A DNA stretch of 64,000 nt from RUG563 sp045589355 (GCA_045589355.1 JAZNOW010000058.1:1-64000); one strand, 5' to 3'; positions 48,687-55,969 are shown, counted from the stretch's first letter. Made by a program: numbers and translations. The notes: generated by a model from the letters alone, not told the origin.

Positions 48687-50852
48687 TTGATTGAAACCTT
48701 TGACATTGCAGGCTATGCCCGGATTTCCGTGGATGATGAGCTGGACAGGGAGAATGTATCCATCGAGAACCAGAAAGCCATCATCGAGGAATATGTGAAG
48801 ACCCGTTTTCCCGGCAGCACACTGACTTTTTTTGAAGACCGTGACCGTTCCGGCTATACTTTTGAGCAGCGGGAAGGGTACCAGCAGATGCGCAGGGAAC
48901 TGATGAGCCACAAGTACGATATCCTGATCGTCAAGGACTTTTCCCGTTTTTCCCGCCGTAACAGCCGTGGCCTGGTGGAGCTGGAAGATCTGCGTGATAA
49001 CAGAATACGCATCATTTCCATCGGGGATAATGTGGACTATCCCAACGATGACGAATGGCTGAAGATCCAGTTTCAGTTCCTCATCAACGAAATGCCGGTG
49101 ACCGACACCTCCCGGAAGGTGAAGAACGTCATCAAGCACCGCCAGCAGGAGGGGGAATGGATCTGTGCCGCCCCTTATGGCTACAGGGTCAATAAGCACA
49201 AAGAATTTGAGATCGTGCCAACGGAAGCGGAAATTGTACGGCTGATTTACAAGCTGTATATCGAGGACGGCTGGGGCTACAAGAAGATCGCCAACCATCT
49301 GACGGACGAAGGCATTCCCACGCCCCGCATGAGTGAGCAAATGCGCAAGGAAGCTGAGGGCGGCGAGAGCAAGCGGGAAGTCAAGCGGGACTGGGCTATC
49401 GTGTCCATCCAGGGAATACTGGAAAACGACTTCTACATCGGCACCTTCCGCCAGCGCAAGTACACCCGTGCCAAGATCAACGGCAAGGATGTGAAGCTGG
49501 ACGAAGGCGAGCATATCGTCATCGAAAACCATCACCAGCCCATTCTGGATTACCGCACCTTTGCCATGGCGAAAGCCCTGCGGGAAAAGCGCTCCACCAG
49601 CCATTACCGGGGCGTGAAGAAGAATGACAACTTCTATTCCGGTTTTCTCACCTGCGGCGATTGCGGCAGTCCCATGTTCGCCATGAGCCGCAGCGACCTG
49701 CAGCCGGCTTACACCTGCGGCACCTATCACCGCCGGGGGAAAAAAGGGTGTTCCAGCCATCACATCCGGGTGGACAAACTGGATGAACTGCTGAAAATCT
49801 ATGTGCGGAAGGTGATGGATTCTTCCGCTTCCATGCTGGACAGGCTCAATGCCGATCTGGCCAGCGAAACGGACGATATTTCTGAAACGGAAGTCACGGC
49901 GGACAATCTTGCTAAGCTTCAGGGGGAACTGAAGGAAGAACTGAAGGTGACCAAACGCCAGCGCATCCGGGACATCATGAAGCATCCTGATCAGGAAAAG
50001 TTGCTGGAGGAAACCTATGATGAAATGGAAGCCGACTTGCAGCGGAAAATTGACGGGCTGGAAAACCAGATTCAGCTGCTTTCCGACAAGCGGAACACCA
50101 TCATTCAGGTGAACCGTACGGCCAAAACCGCCATCGATGTGTTCCGGGATATTCTCGAAAAAGACAAGCTGGACCGCACCGATCTGGAATTGATCATCAG
50201 CCGCATTTATGTCTTTGAAGATCATCTGGAACTGCACTTGCAAAGCGATATCGACGCCCTGATCCGAACGGAAGCCATGGAGGACACCGTAAATTTTAAT
50301 CAGGGCATCGAGAACTTGAATTGCCGTATTGTCCAGACGGCGAAAAACCAGAAGGACAAGGTTTTCGATGTCCATGTTATCAGTGACGGCGACCCGCTGG
50401 AGATCTATACAGATCGGGACGGCGAAGTGATTTTGAAGAAATATTCCCCCATTGGGGAGATGAGCTCCTTTGCCAAGGATTATACCGAGTCCCTCTTCCG
50501 GTCCATGGGGCATATTGCCTGCATTGTGGACCGGGATCAGGTGGTGGCTGCCAGCGGGGTGAGCAAGAAGGAGTTGTGGGACAAGCCCATCAGCCCCGAT
50601 CTGGAAAGCGCCATTCAGGGCCGGCAGACCATGACCCTCAATCGCACCGGCGGCAGTAAGCTGATGCCTGTGACCAATGAGGAGGATACCTCCGGCTATA
50701 CCGCTCAGGTGGTATCTCCCATCATTGCCGATGGGGAGGCCATCGGCGCCGTGGTGCTCTTGTCCCGGGATCAGAACGCCCGCATGGGGGATACGGAAGT
50801 GAAGGTGGCGGAAACCGCCGCCAGTATTGTGGGCCGGCAGATGGAGCAATAA
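48687..50852 (+). CDS. large serine recombinase fused in frame to the SpoVT C terminus
   Basis: A chimera of 721 residues. Residues 1-570 are the element's large serine recombinase: the catalytic domain has GYARISVDD (Ser14), FFEDRDRSGYTFEQREGYQQ and KDFSRFSRRN. The recombinase domain follows (EIVRLIYKLYIEDGWGYKKI), then a zinc-ribbon domain (CGDCGSPMF, CGTYHRRGKKGC) and a coiled coil (LEKDKLDRTDLELIISR). At the attR core the frame passes into 151 residues of SpoVT (LEIYTDRDGEVILKKYSP onward). After excision the gene would instead end with 24 residues supplied by the left end (SQMTGKAWEKF onward), giving 594 residues. TTG 48687 is preferred: AGGAGG at 48673-48678 is eight bases upstream and overlaps the alternative GTG 48678. 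Confidence 0.92.
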   Translation: MIETFDIAGYARISVDDELDRENVSIENQKAIIEEYVKTRFPGSTLTFFEDRDRSGYTFEQREGYQQMRRELMSHKYDILIVKDFSRFSRRNSRGLVELEDLRDNRIRIISIGDNVDYPNDDEWLKIQFQFLINEMPVTDTSRKVKNVIKHRQQEGEWICAAPYGYRVNKHKEFEIVPTEAEIVRLIYKLYIEDGWGYKKIANHLTDEGIPTPRMSEQMRKEAEGGESKREVKRDWAIVSIQGILENDFYIGTFRQRKYTRAKINGKDVKLDEGEHIVIENHHQPILDYRTFAMAKALREKRSTSHYRGVKKNDNFYSGFLTCGDCGSPMFAMSRSDLQPAYTCGTYHRRGKKGCSSHHIRVDKLDELLKIYVRKVMDSSASMLDRLNADLASETDDISETEVTADNLAKLQGELKEELKVTKRQRIRDIMKHPDQEKLLEETYDEMEADLQRKIDGLENQIQLLSDKRNTIIQVNRTAKTAIDVFRDILEKDKLDRTDLELIISRIYVFEDHLELHLQSDIDALIRTEAMEDTVNFNQGIENLNCRIVQTAKNQKDKVFDVHVISDGDPLEIYTDRDGEVILKKYSPIGEMSSFAKDYTESLFRSMGHIACIVDRDQVVAASGVSKKELWDKPISPDLESAIQGRQTMTLNRTGGSKLMPVTNEEDTSGYTAQVVSPIIADGEAIGAVVLLSRDQNARMGDTEVKVAETAASIVGRQMEQ
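50367..50416. other. attR, right junction of the integrated element
   Basis: The core GGCGACCCG is at 50388-50396. Bases 50367-50389 are the left attP arm (ending ATCAGTGACGG) and 50394-50416 are the attB arm in spoVT. The crossover dinucleotide is probably GA at 50391-50392. The site lies within the open reading frame of the recombinase. Confidence 0.9.
50397..50852 (+). pseudogene. spoVT: spoVT 3' fragment
   Basis: This stretch encodes the C-terminal half of SpoVT, 151 residues: LEIYTDRDGEVILKKYSPIG, then a GAF-like regulatory domain (GHIACIVDRDQVVAASG, VSPIIADGEAIGAVVLLSRD) ending VGRQMEQ exactly as in Bacillus. It has no ribosome binding site or start and is read only as the tail of the recombinase. 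The N-terminal 33 codons lie at 21,415-21,513. Confidence 0.95.
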
Positions 50853-50895
50853 ATTGCAAGAAGCGGCTGCCCGATGCAATTGCATATACGCCATA

Positions 50896-50934
50896 AGGGT
50901 GCAGGATGTTTTTCCTGCATCCTCATATTTTTCT
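50896..50934 (+). terminator. terminator of spoVT
   Basis: AGGGTGCAGG and CCTGCATCCT pair around ATGTTTTT, followed by CATATTTTTCTTTT. It belongs to the spoVT gene and now terminates the recombinase transcript. Confidence 0.75.
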
Positions 50935-50969
50935 TTTGTCCTGCGTACGCTGGCATGAGGTGAAGAAGG

Positions 50970-51773
50970 ATGAAGCGGGCGTTTGTTTGCATGGCTGCGC
51001 TGGCGATCACGGCGGTGCTGGCGGCGCTTTTTCCCGTTTTGCGGCAGCAGGAGCCGGTGCGGCAGGAAAACGTGCCGTTGGTTCTGTGGACGGCGGAAGA
51101 GAACGTGCAGGTGACAAGGTGGCTGAAAAAAGCGGCGGCTGCGTATGAAAAAGCGCAGGATGTGCGGGTGTATCTGCGTGTGGCGTCTTTGGCAGAAATG
51201 GAAGCAGCCCTTGCCTTGCAGCCGGGCACGGTGCTGCCGGACGCCATGGTGGCAGCAGGGGAGGGGGTGGAGGTGTGCAGCATCGGCTATGCGCTGGTTG
51301 TGCCGGATGCCGCTGCGGTGAACCCTACACCCCTGCCTGAGCCGGCCCTGTTTTACCGGCCCACTGCTACGCCTTCGCTTTCCACGCCCAGGCCGCAGCC
51401 GTTTCCTGCCCATCTGCAGCAGGTGGCGGCGCCTGCCTGCCTTGCGGGGAAGGTGGAGGGCAGCTATCAAAGCCGGCATCCTTTGCAGGACTTGCAAAGC
51501 GGCAAGGCCCACGCTGCCCTGCTTACCCCGGATCAGGCGAAACAGATGCAGGCAGGCTACACGGCCCATGCGCGGCAGGACTTGTTTGTACAGGTGCGTG
51601 CACGGGGGATCACGGAGGATGGCCAGCGGTTTCTTTCCTTCCTGCGGTCGGACGCGGGGCAGCAATTGCTTGGGGAATACGCCCTGTTTTCGTGGAACAG
51701 GGGGGTTCCCCTCTACAATCCGGAAACGACGCTTTTGTATCAGATGGAAAATGTACGCAGAATTGGAGAATGA
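50970..51773 (+). CDS. hypothetical secreted protein, solute-binding-like
   Basis: A 267-residue protein with an N-terminal signal or anchor segment (MKRAFVCMAALAITAVLAAL). The middle (PLVLWTAEENVQVTRWLKKA onward) resembles extracellular solute-binding proteins that begin with a Leu-Trp-Thr strand. A Pro/Thr-rich linker follows (NPTPLPEPALF, YRPTATPSLSTPRPQPFP), then a second lobe-like part ending GQQLLGEYALFSWNRGVPLY. It is short for a complete binding protein and no permease genes adjoin it, so the function is open. It sits between spoVT and gin, a neighbourhood of sporulation genes. Confidence 0.65.
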   Translation: MKRAFVCMAALAITAVLAALFPVLRQQEPVRQENVPLVLWTAEENVQVTRWLKKAAAAYEKAQDVRVYLRVASLAEMEAALALQPGTVLPDAMVAAGEGVEVCSIGYALVVPDAAAVNPTPLPEPALFYRPTATPSLSTPRPQPFPAHLQQVAAPACLAGKVEGSYQSRHPLQDLQSGKAHAALLTPDQAKQMQAGYTAHARQDLFVQVRARGITEDGQRFLSFLRSDAGQQLLGEYALFSWNRGVPLYNPETTLLYQMENVRRIGE

Positions 51774-51829
51774 GCGTGTATATTTCTTTTTTCTTCCGGG
51801 CATACTGCCGGTGAAGGGAGGTGCAGGAA

Positions 51830-52000
51830 ATGGAAAAAGAAAAATGCATTCTGTGCGGTGCAAGCGCCGGGACAGGGCTTCATGTACTGGGCTGTCTGAT
51901 CTGCTTTCCCTGTGAAAAGCGGCTGGTGCATGGGCTGATCGGAAAGCAGACCATGGCAAATGTTTGCCATCTGTATGCTTCGGCCCGGCTGGAGGGTTGA
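51830..52000 (+). CDS. gin: Gin-type anti-sigma factor (CsfB family)
   Basis: A 56-residue zinc-finger protein: EKCILCGASAGTGLHVLGCL, then ICFPCEKRLVHGLIG. The C-x2-C and C-x2-C pairs (CILCG, CFPC) spaced about 20 residues apart are the signature of Gin/CsfB, which in Bacillus inhibits sigma-G and sigma-E to time compartment switching. The gene is too short for many gene finders. GGGAGGTG precedes the ATG. It lies just upstream of a thymidylate kinase gene, as csfB does in Bacillus. Confidence 0.85.
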   Translation: MEKEKCILCGASAGTGLHVLGCLICFPCEKRLVHGLIGKQTMANVCHLYASARLEG

Positions 52001-52025
52001 TTTTTCCTGCATAAAAAGTTACAAT

Positions 52026-52061
52026 ACACCCAACCGATCTTTTTTCGGAAGGGTGTTTTTT
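52026..52061 (+). terminator. terminator or attenuator before the HAD-Tmk gene
   Basis: ACACCC...CCGA and TCGG...GGGTGT form a two-part stem followed by TTTTTT. It ends three bases before the ATG at 52064, and the GGAAGGGTG used as ribosome binding site lies in its 3' arm. It may both end gin transcription and limit translation of the next gene. Confidence 0.6.
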
Positions 52062-52063
52062 GT

Positions 52064-53350
52064 ATGCTTCGTTATCAGACGGTGTTTTTTGATCTGGATG
52101 GTACGCTGACCGATTCCCAGCCCGGCATTTATGCCTGTGCCCGGTATGCGCTGAACAAAATGGAATGGGAAATTCCCTCCGACGCCATCCTGCGCCGCTT
52201 CATGGGCCCGCCGCTGGCAGAATCCTTTGCCAAATATTGCGGCATGACGGAAGAGGAAGCCGTCCGCGCCTCTACTTACTATCGTGAGCGCTACAACCCC
52301 ATCGGCTGGAAGGAAAACCGGGTGTTTCCCCGCATCCGGGCGCTGCTGGCAGAACTGAAAAAGCGGGGGGCGTATGTGGCGGTGGCCACCGGCAAGCCCC
52401 AGGCCTCGGCGGAAAAAATCCTTTCCTATTTTGGCCTGGCAGAATATCTGGATTGCATTGCCGGCCCCATGCCCGGTGAATTCCATATGGACAAAGCCAC
52501 TCTCATCCGCCGTGCCATACCGGCAAATGCCGGCAAATGCGTCATGGTGGGGGATACGGCGGGGGATGTGGAAGGCGCCCGGGAATGCGGCATGGACGCC
52601 GTTGCCGTACTGTACGGCTATGGCGAAAATGATGAGATTCTGGCGGCAAACCCCAAGTATCATGTGGAAGACACCCGGGAATTGTGCCAGCTGCTTTGCC
52701 CCGGCATGGAAATGCCCAAGGGGTATTTCATCACGCTGGAAGGGGTGGACGGCTGCGGCAAAAGCACCCAGGCTGCCCTGCTGAAAGAAAAGCTGGAGCA
52801 GTTTGGCTACACCGTACACCGCACAAGGGAACCCGGCGGCTGCCCTCTGGCGGAAGACGTGCGCAAAATGCTGCTGGCGAAAGAAGACGGCGGCATGTGC
52901 CCTGAAACGGAAGCGCTGCTCTTTGCCGCGGCCCGGGCGCAGCACATCCATCAGGTGATTTTGCCCAAAGTGGCGGAGGGCACCGTTGTGCTGTGCGACC
53001 GGTTTGTGGATTCTTCCATTGCTTATCAGGGGGATGCAAGGGGCCTTTCCCGGGAATGGATCATGGAAATCAACCGGGTGGCCCTGACAAAAGGTATGCC
53101 CGGCGCCACGCTGTACCTGCGCATGCATGCGGAGGATGCGTTCCGCCGCCGCCTGGCCGAAAGCGAACCGGACCGTATTGAGCAGATGGGCCTTTCGTTC
53201 CAGCAAAAAATTGAACGGGGCTATGAACAGCTGATGCAGGAATATCCGGCCCGTTTTGTGCCGGTGGATGCCACGAAAAAACCGGAAGAAGTGGCGGAAG
53301 AAGCCTTTGAAAAAGTGTTTGGCAGGCTGATTGAGGAAGGGGTGCTGTGA
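52064..53350 (+). CDS. tmk: fusion of HAD-family phosphatase and thymidylate kinase
   Basis: A 428-residue bifunctional protein. Residues 1-215 are a phosphoglycolate-phosphatase-like HAD enzyme: VFFDLDGTLTDSQPGIY (motif I), YVAVATGKPQAS (motif II), VMVGDTAGDVEGARECG (motifs III-IV). Residues about 220-428 are a complete thymidylate kinase: ITLEGVDGCGKSTQAALLKE (P-loop), REPGG, DRFVDSSIAYQGDARGL and the LID region. Tmk makes dTDP from dTMP. The HAD half might remove a nucleotide or sugar phosphate. The frame is open throughout, so the fusion is real in the sequence. It overlaps mnmA by one base (TGATG). Confidence 0.9.
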   Translation: MLRYQTVFFDLDGTLTDSQPGIYACARYALNKMEWEIPSDAILRRFMGPPLAESFAKYCGMTEEEAVRASTYYRERYNPIGWKENRVFPRIRALLAELKKRGAYVAVATGKPQASAEKILSYFGLAEYLDCIAGPMPGEFHMDKATLIRRAIPANAGKCVMVGDTAGDVEGARECGMDAVAVLYGYGENDEILAANPKYHVEDTRELCQLLCPGMEMPKGYFITLEGVDGCGKSTQAALLKEKLEQFGYTVHRTREPGGCPLAEDVRKMLLAKEDGGMCPETEALLFAAARAQHIHQVILPKVAEGTVVLCDRFVDSSIAYQGDARGLSREWIMEINRVALTKGMPGATLYLRMHAEDAFRRRLAESEPDRIEQMGLSFQQKIERGYEQLMQEYPARFVPVDATKKPEEVAEEAFEKVFGRLIEEGVL

Positions 53351-54414
53351 TGCGGGTTGTGGTTGGTATGTCCGGCGGCGTGGACAGCGCCGTTTCCGCC
53401 CTGCTTTTGAAGGAACAGGGCTATGACGTGGTGGGCGTTTTCATGAAAAACTGGGAAGAACAGGATGAAAACGGCGTGTGCACCGCGGAAAGCGACTGGC
53501 GGGATGTGCAGGATGTGTGCGAACTGATCGATATCCCGTATTACTCCGTGAACTTTGCCAAGGAATACCGGGACCGGGTGTTTTCCCTGTTCCTGAGTGA
53601 ATACAAAAAGGGCCGCACCCCCAACCCCGACGTTCTGTGCAACCGGGAAATCAAGTTCAAGGCGTTTCTGGATTTTGCCATGCAGCTGGGTGCCGAAAAA
53701 ATGGCCACCGGCCATTTCGTGCAGACGGACGATGCGGGGCATCTGCTCCGGGGTGTGGACGGGAACAAGGACCAGAGCTATTTCCTCTATATGATCCATC
53801 AGCAGCAGCTGCTCAAATCCATCTTTCCCGTGGGCGGAAAAACCAAGCAGGAAGTGCGTGCCCTTGCGGAAAAATACAACCTGCCCGTCTGCAAAAAGAA
53901 GGATTCCACCGGCGTCTGCTTCATCGGTGAACGCGATTTCAAGGCCTTCCTGCAGGGCTTTCTGCCGGCACAGCCGGGCCAGATGGTCACCCCGGAGGGG
54001 GAAGTGGTGGGGAAGCACGACGGCCTGATGTACTATACGCTGGGCCAGCGAAGAGGCCTTGGCATCGGCGGAAGAGGCGACGGGCGCAGCTTCTTTGTGG
54101 TGGATAAGGACCTGAAAAAGAACCGCCTCATCGTGGCCCAGGGGGAAGACCATCCCCTGCTCTACAGCCGGGCGGCGCTGGCGGATCAGGCCACCTTTGT
54201 CTGCGATCCTCTGCCGGAAAATACCCCCGTCCATGTGACGGCCAAGTTCCGCTACCGCCAGCCCGATCAGGGCTGCACCGTCACCCGTGTGGGCGAAAAT
54301 TTGCACTTTGTTTTTGACGAGCCCCAGCGCGCCGTTACCCCCGGCCAGAGCGCCGTGCTTTATGACGGCAACATCTGCCTTGGCGGCGGCATCATCGACA
54401 GCGTGGAAAGGTAA
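53350..54414 (+). CDS. mnmA: tRNA-specific 2-thiouridylase MnmA
   Basis: A 354-residue enzyme that makes 2-thiouridine at position 34 of tRNA(Lys, Glu, Gln). RVVVGMSGGVDSAVSALLLK is the PP-loop ATPase motif. NPDVLCNREIKF supplies the first catalytic Cys, and DSTGVCFIGERDF the second. DVVGVFMKNWEEQDENG and GQRRGLGIGG are also typical. The sulfur donor is an IscS-type desulfurase not seen here. The ATG shares a base with the preceding stop, so the two are translationally coupled. Length is normal. Confidence 0.96.
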   Translation: MRVVVGMSGGVDSAVSALLLKEQGYDVVGVFMKNWEEQDENGVCTAESDWRDVQDVCELIDIPYYSVNFAKEYRDRVFSLFLSEYKKGRTPNPDVLCNREIKFKAFLDFAMQLGAEKMATGHFVQTDDAGHLLRGVDGNKDQSYFLYMIHQQQLLKSIFPVGGKTKQEVRALAEKYNLPVCKKKDSTGVCFIGERDFKAFLQGFLPAQPGQMVTPEGEVVGKHDGLMYYTLGQRRGLGIGGRGDGRSFFVVDKDLKKNRLIVAQGEDHPLLYSRAALADQATFVCDPLPENTPVHVTAKFRYRQPDQGCTVTRVGENLHFVFDEPQRAVTPGQSAVLYDGNICLGGGIIDSVER

Positions 54415-54426
54415 GGGGGGGACTGT

Positions 54427-54746
54427 GCGGGGTTTCACCAGGGGCATTGCCCCTGGACCCCACAAGGGCCATCGGCCCTTGACCCAGTGGCGGAAGTAGC
54501 GGACTTGCCGAACAAGCAGTTTCCCGCTGAAGCGTGGGGAGACGATGCGGGGGTTCACCAGGGGCATTGCCCCTGGACCCAGTAGCGGAAGTAGTGGACT
54601 TGTCGAGCGAGCAGTGTCCCGCTGCGGCGTGAGGAGACGATGCGGGGTTTCACCAGGGGCATTGCCCCTTGACCCAGTGGCGGAAGTAGTTGGCTTGTCG
54701 AACGTGCAATTTCCGCATGAAGCTTGGAAAACGAAAAGGAATGTGC
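54427..54746. repeat. three degenerate tandem repeats of about 95 bp
   Basis: Three units begin at about 54427, 54547 and 54642, each starting GCGGGGGTTTCACC or close to it. Each contains the perfect palindrome CCAGGGGCATTGCCCCTGG or a near copy, then GACCCAGTGGCGGAAGTAG and a GACTTGTCGA segment. The first unit has an extra insert of about 25 bases (AAGGGCCATCGGCCCTT, itself palindromic). No coding sequence is present. The area is between mnmA and the next terminator. Confidence 0.8.
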
Positions 54747-54777
54747 CCACGGGCGCTATGAAAACAATAAAAATAAC

Positions 54778-54815
54778 GGCTGGGAAAATGAGTTTTCCCA
54801 GCCGCTTATTTTTTG
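54778..54815. terminator. bidirectional terminator
   Basis: GGCTGGGAAAA and TTTTCCCAGCC form a perfect 11-bp stem with a four-base loop, followed by GCTTATTTTTTG. It lies downstream of the tandem repeats and likely ends the tmk-mnmA transcript. Confidence 0.85.
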
Positions 54816-54944
54816 TTTTCTCCGGATGCACAGCATCCGGTCGGCGGTGTTCCACCGCCCAGCCCGTGGCGCGGCCGGTTGAGCCGCGTTCACTCTGCAT
54901 TGTTGCAATCGGGTTTGAGTGTGTTGCCGGTATTTCCAAAGCTT
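54816..54944. other. non-coding stretch between terminator and repeats
   Basis: Two short palindromes (GGATGC-ACA-GCATCC near 54828 and GGCGGTGTTCCACCGCC near 54843) are followed by 90 bases in which nothing is recognised. No ribosome binding site or gene-like frame is seen. Confidence 0.5.
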
Positions 54945-55165
54945 CACGCGGAAACAGTTTGTTTCCTCATGCAACTACTTCGCGGATTGGGTGCAGGGGT
55001 GATACCCCTGCCGCGGGGGTACGGGGGGCGCGGAGCCCCCTGCTTCGCCGTTTCGCAAGCAACACGCGGAAACAGGTTTTATGGATAAGTTGCGCGTTAT
55101 CGCGTACTGGGTGTAGGGGCGATGCCCCTGCCGCGGAGCCCCCTGCTTCGTCACCTGTCCCAAGC
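54945..55165. repeat. two tandem copies of the dispersed GC-rich repeat
   Basis: Both copies start CACGCGGAAACAG (54945 and 55063), 118 bases apart, and contain CAGGGG-NGAT-NCCCCTGCCGCG and GGAGCCCCCTGCTTCG. The second copy has lost the GGGGTACGGGGGGCG part. The same block is found at 10,697-10,756. The right copy ends at the ecfT stop codon, so it may form part of that operon's 3' end. Confidence 0.8.
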
Positions 55166-55969
55166 TTACAGGAAACGGCTGATGAGGATCACCGCTGCCA
55201 GAAGCACTGCCATGGAGAGGATGGCCAGCCAGTCGTTTTTGTGCATTTTCAGCACATGCAGGCGGGTACGGCCCTTGCCGCCGTGGTAGCATCTTGCTTC
55301 CATGGCCATGGCCAGATCGCCGGCCCGGCGGAATGCGCTGACGAACAGGGGCACCAGCAGAGGCACCATGGCCTTGGCCCTTGCCAGCAGGTTGCCCGAT
55401 TCAAAATCGGCGCCTCTGGCGCTCTGGGCTTTCATGATCTTATCCGCTTCTTCCAGCAGGGTGGGGATAAAGCGCAGGGCGATGGTCATCATCATGGCCA
55501 TTTCGTGGGCAGGAAAGCGGATGACCGCCAGGGGGGATAGCAGCCGCTCCAGCCCGTCCGTCAGGGTGACGGGGGCGGTGGTGAGGGTGAGCAGGCTGGA
55601 AAACATCACCAGCAGCACCAGCCGGATGCCGTAATGAATGGCGGTAATGACGGCTTCCTTTGTGATTTTTGCAAAACCCAGGTCCAGCCAGACGGTTTCG
55701 CCGGGCAGGAAGAAAATGTTGAGCACCACGGTGAAAATAAGGATGAACCGCAGGGGCTTTACCCCCTTGAGCAGCATTTTGAACGGCACGTTGGAAAGCC
55801 GGCTGGCCAGCACGATGTATGCCGCTGCCGGCAGGAAGGCCAGGCTGTTGCCGGCCATGAACACGGCCACGATGGCGGCGATCAGCAGGATGATCTTTAC
55901 CCGGGGGTCCAGGCTGTGCACCGGGCTTTTGACGGGGTAATATTGCCCCAGCGTCATATCACTGAACAT
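55166..55969 (-). CDS. ecfT: ECF transporter transmembrane subunit EcfT
   Basis: A 267-residue membrane protein with hydrophobic segments in its N-terminal half, a TGLERLLSPLAV region and the conserved coupling motifs near the C-terminal side: MKAQSARGADFESGNLLARA (A-R-G) and a second ARCYHGGKGRTRL box. It couples EcfA1/EcfA2 ATPases to substrate-binding S components for vitamin or metal uptake. It overlaps the ecfA2 end by 11 bases, so the three genes form one operon. No S component is in the window. Confidence 0.95.
   Translation of the reverse strand: MFSDMTLGQYYPVKSPVHSLDPRVKIILLIAAIVAVFMAGNSLAFLPAAAYIVLASRLSNVPFKMLLKGVKPLRFILIFTVVLNIFFLPGETVWLDLGFAKITKEAVITAIHYGIRLVLLVMFSSLLTLTTAPVTLTDGLERLLSPLAVIRFPAHEMAMMMTIALRFIPTLLEEADKIMKAQSARGADFESGNLLARAKAMVPLLVPLFVSAFRRAGDLAMAMEARCYHGGKGRTRLHVLKMHKNDWLAILSMAVLLAAVILISRFL

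Larger units (their letters stand above)
21509..50391. mobile_element. 28.9-kb integrative mobilizable element in spoVT carrying a defence island
   Basis: The ends are fixed by the split spoVT gene and the repeated 9-bp core (offset 28,883 bp). Contents from left to right: small minus-strand genes and a NERD protein (21.7-23.7 kb), XRE regulators, oriT, CHC2 protein and MobV relaxase (24.8-27.7 kb), a defence island (28-47 kb), two regulators and a large serine recombinase at the right end. There are no conjugation (type IV secretion) genes, so transfer would rely on a helper. The 28-47 kb interior is visibly more AT-rich than both the backbone and the mobility genes, so it was probably acquired separately. 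Confidence 0.93.

Noticed and set aside
21509..50391. A complete integrative conjugative element
   Set aside because: No VirB4/VirD4 or other type IV secretion genes are present; only a relaxase, oriT and accessory proteins, so it is mobilizable and not self-transmissible.
48621..51959. A 1,112-codon minus-strand frame across the recombinase
   Set aside because: It is antisense to the recombinase, spoVT and secreted-protein genes, with no start signal and no family.
54427..54746. A CRISPR array
   Set aside because: The repeat units are about 95 bp and unequal, without short unique spacers, and no cas genes are present.
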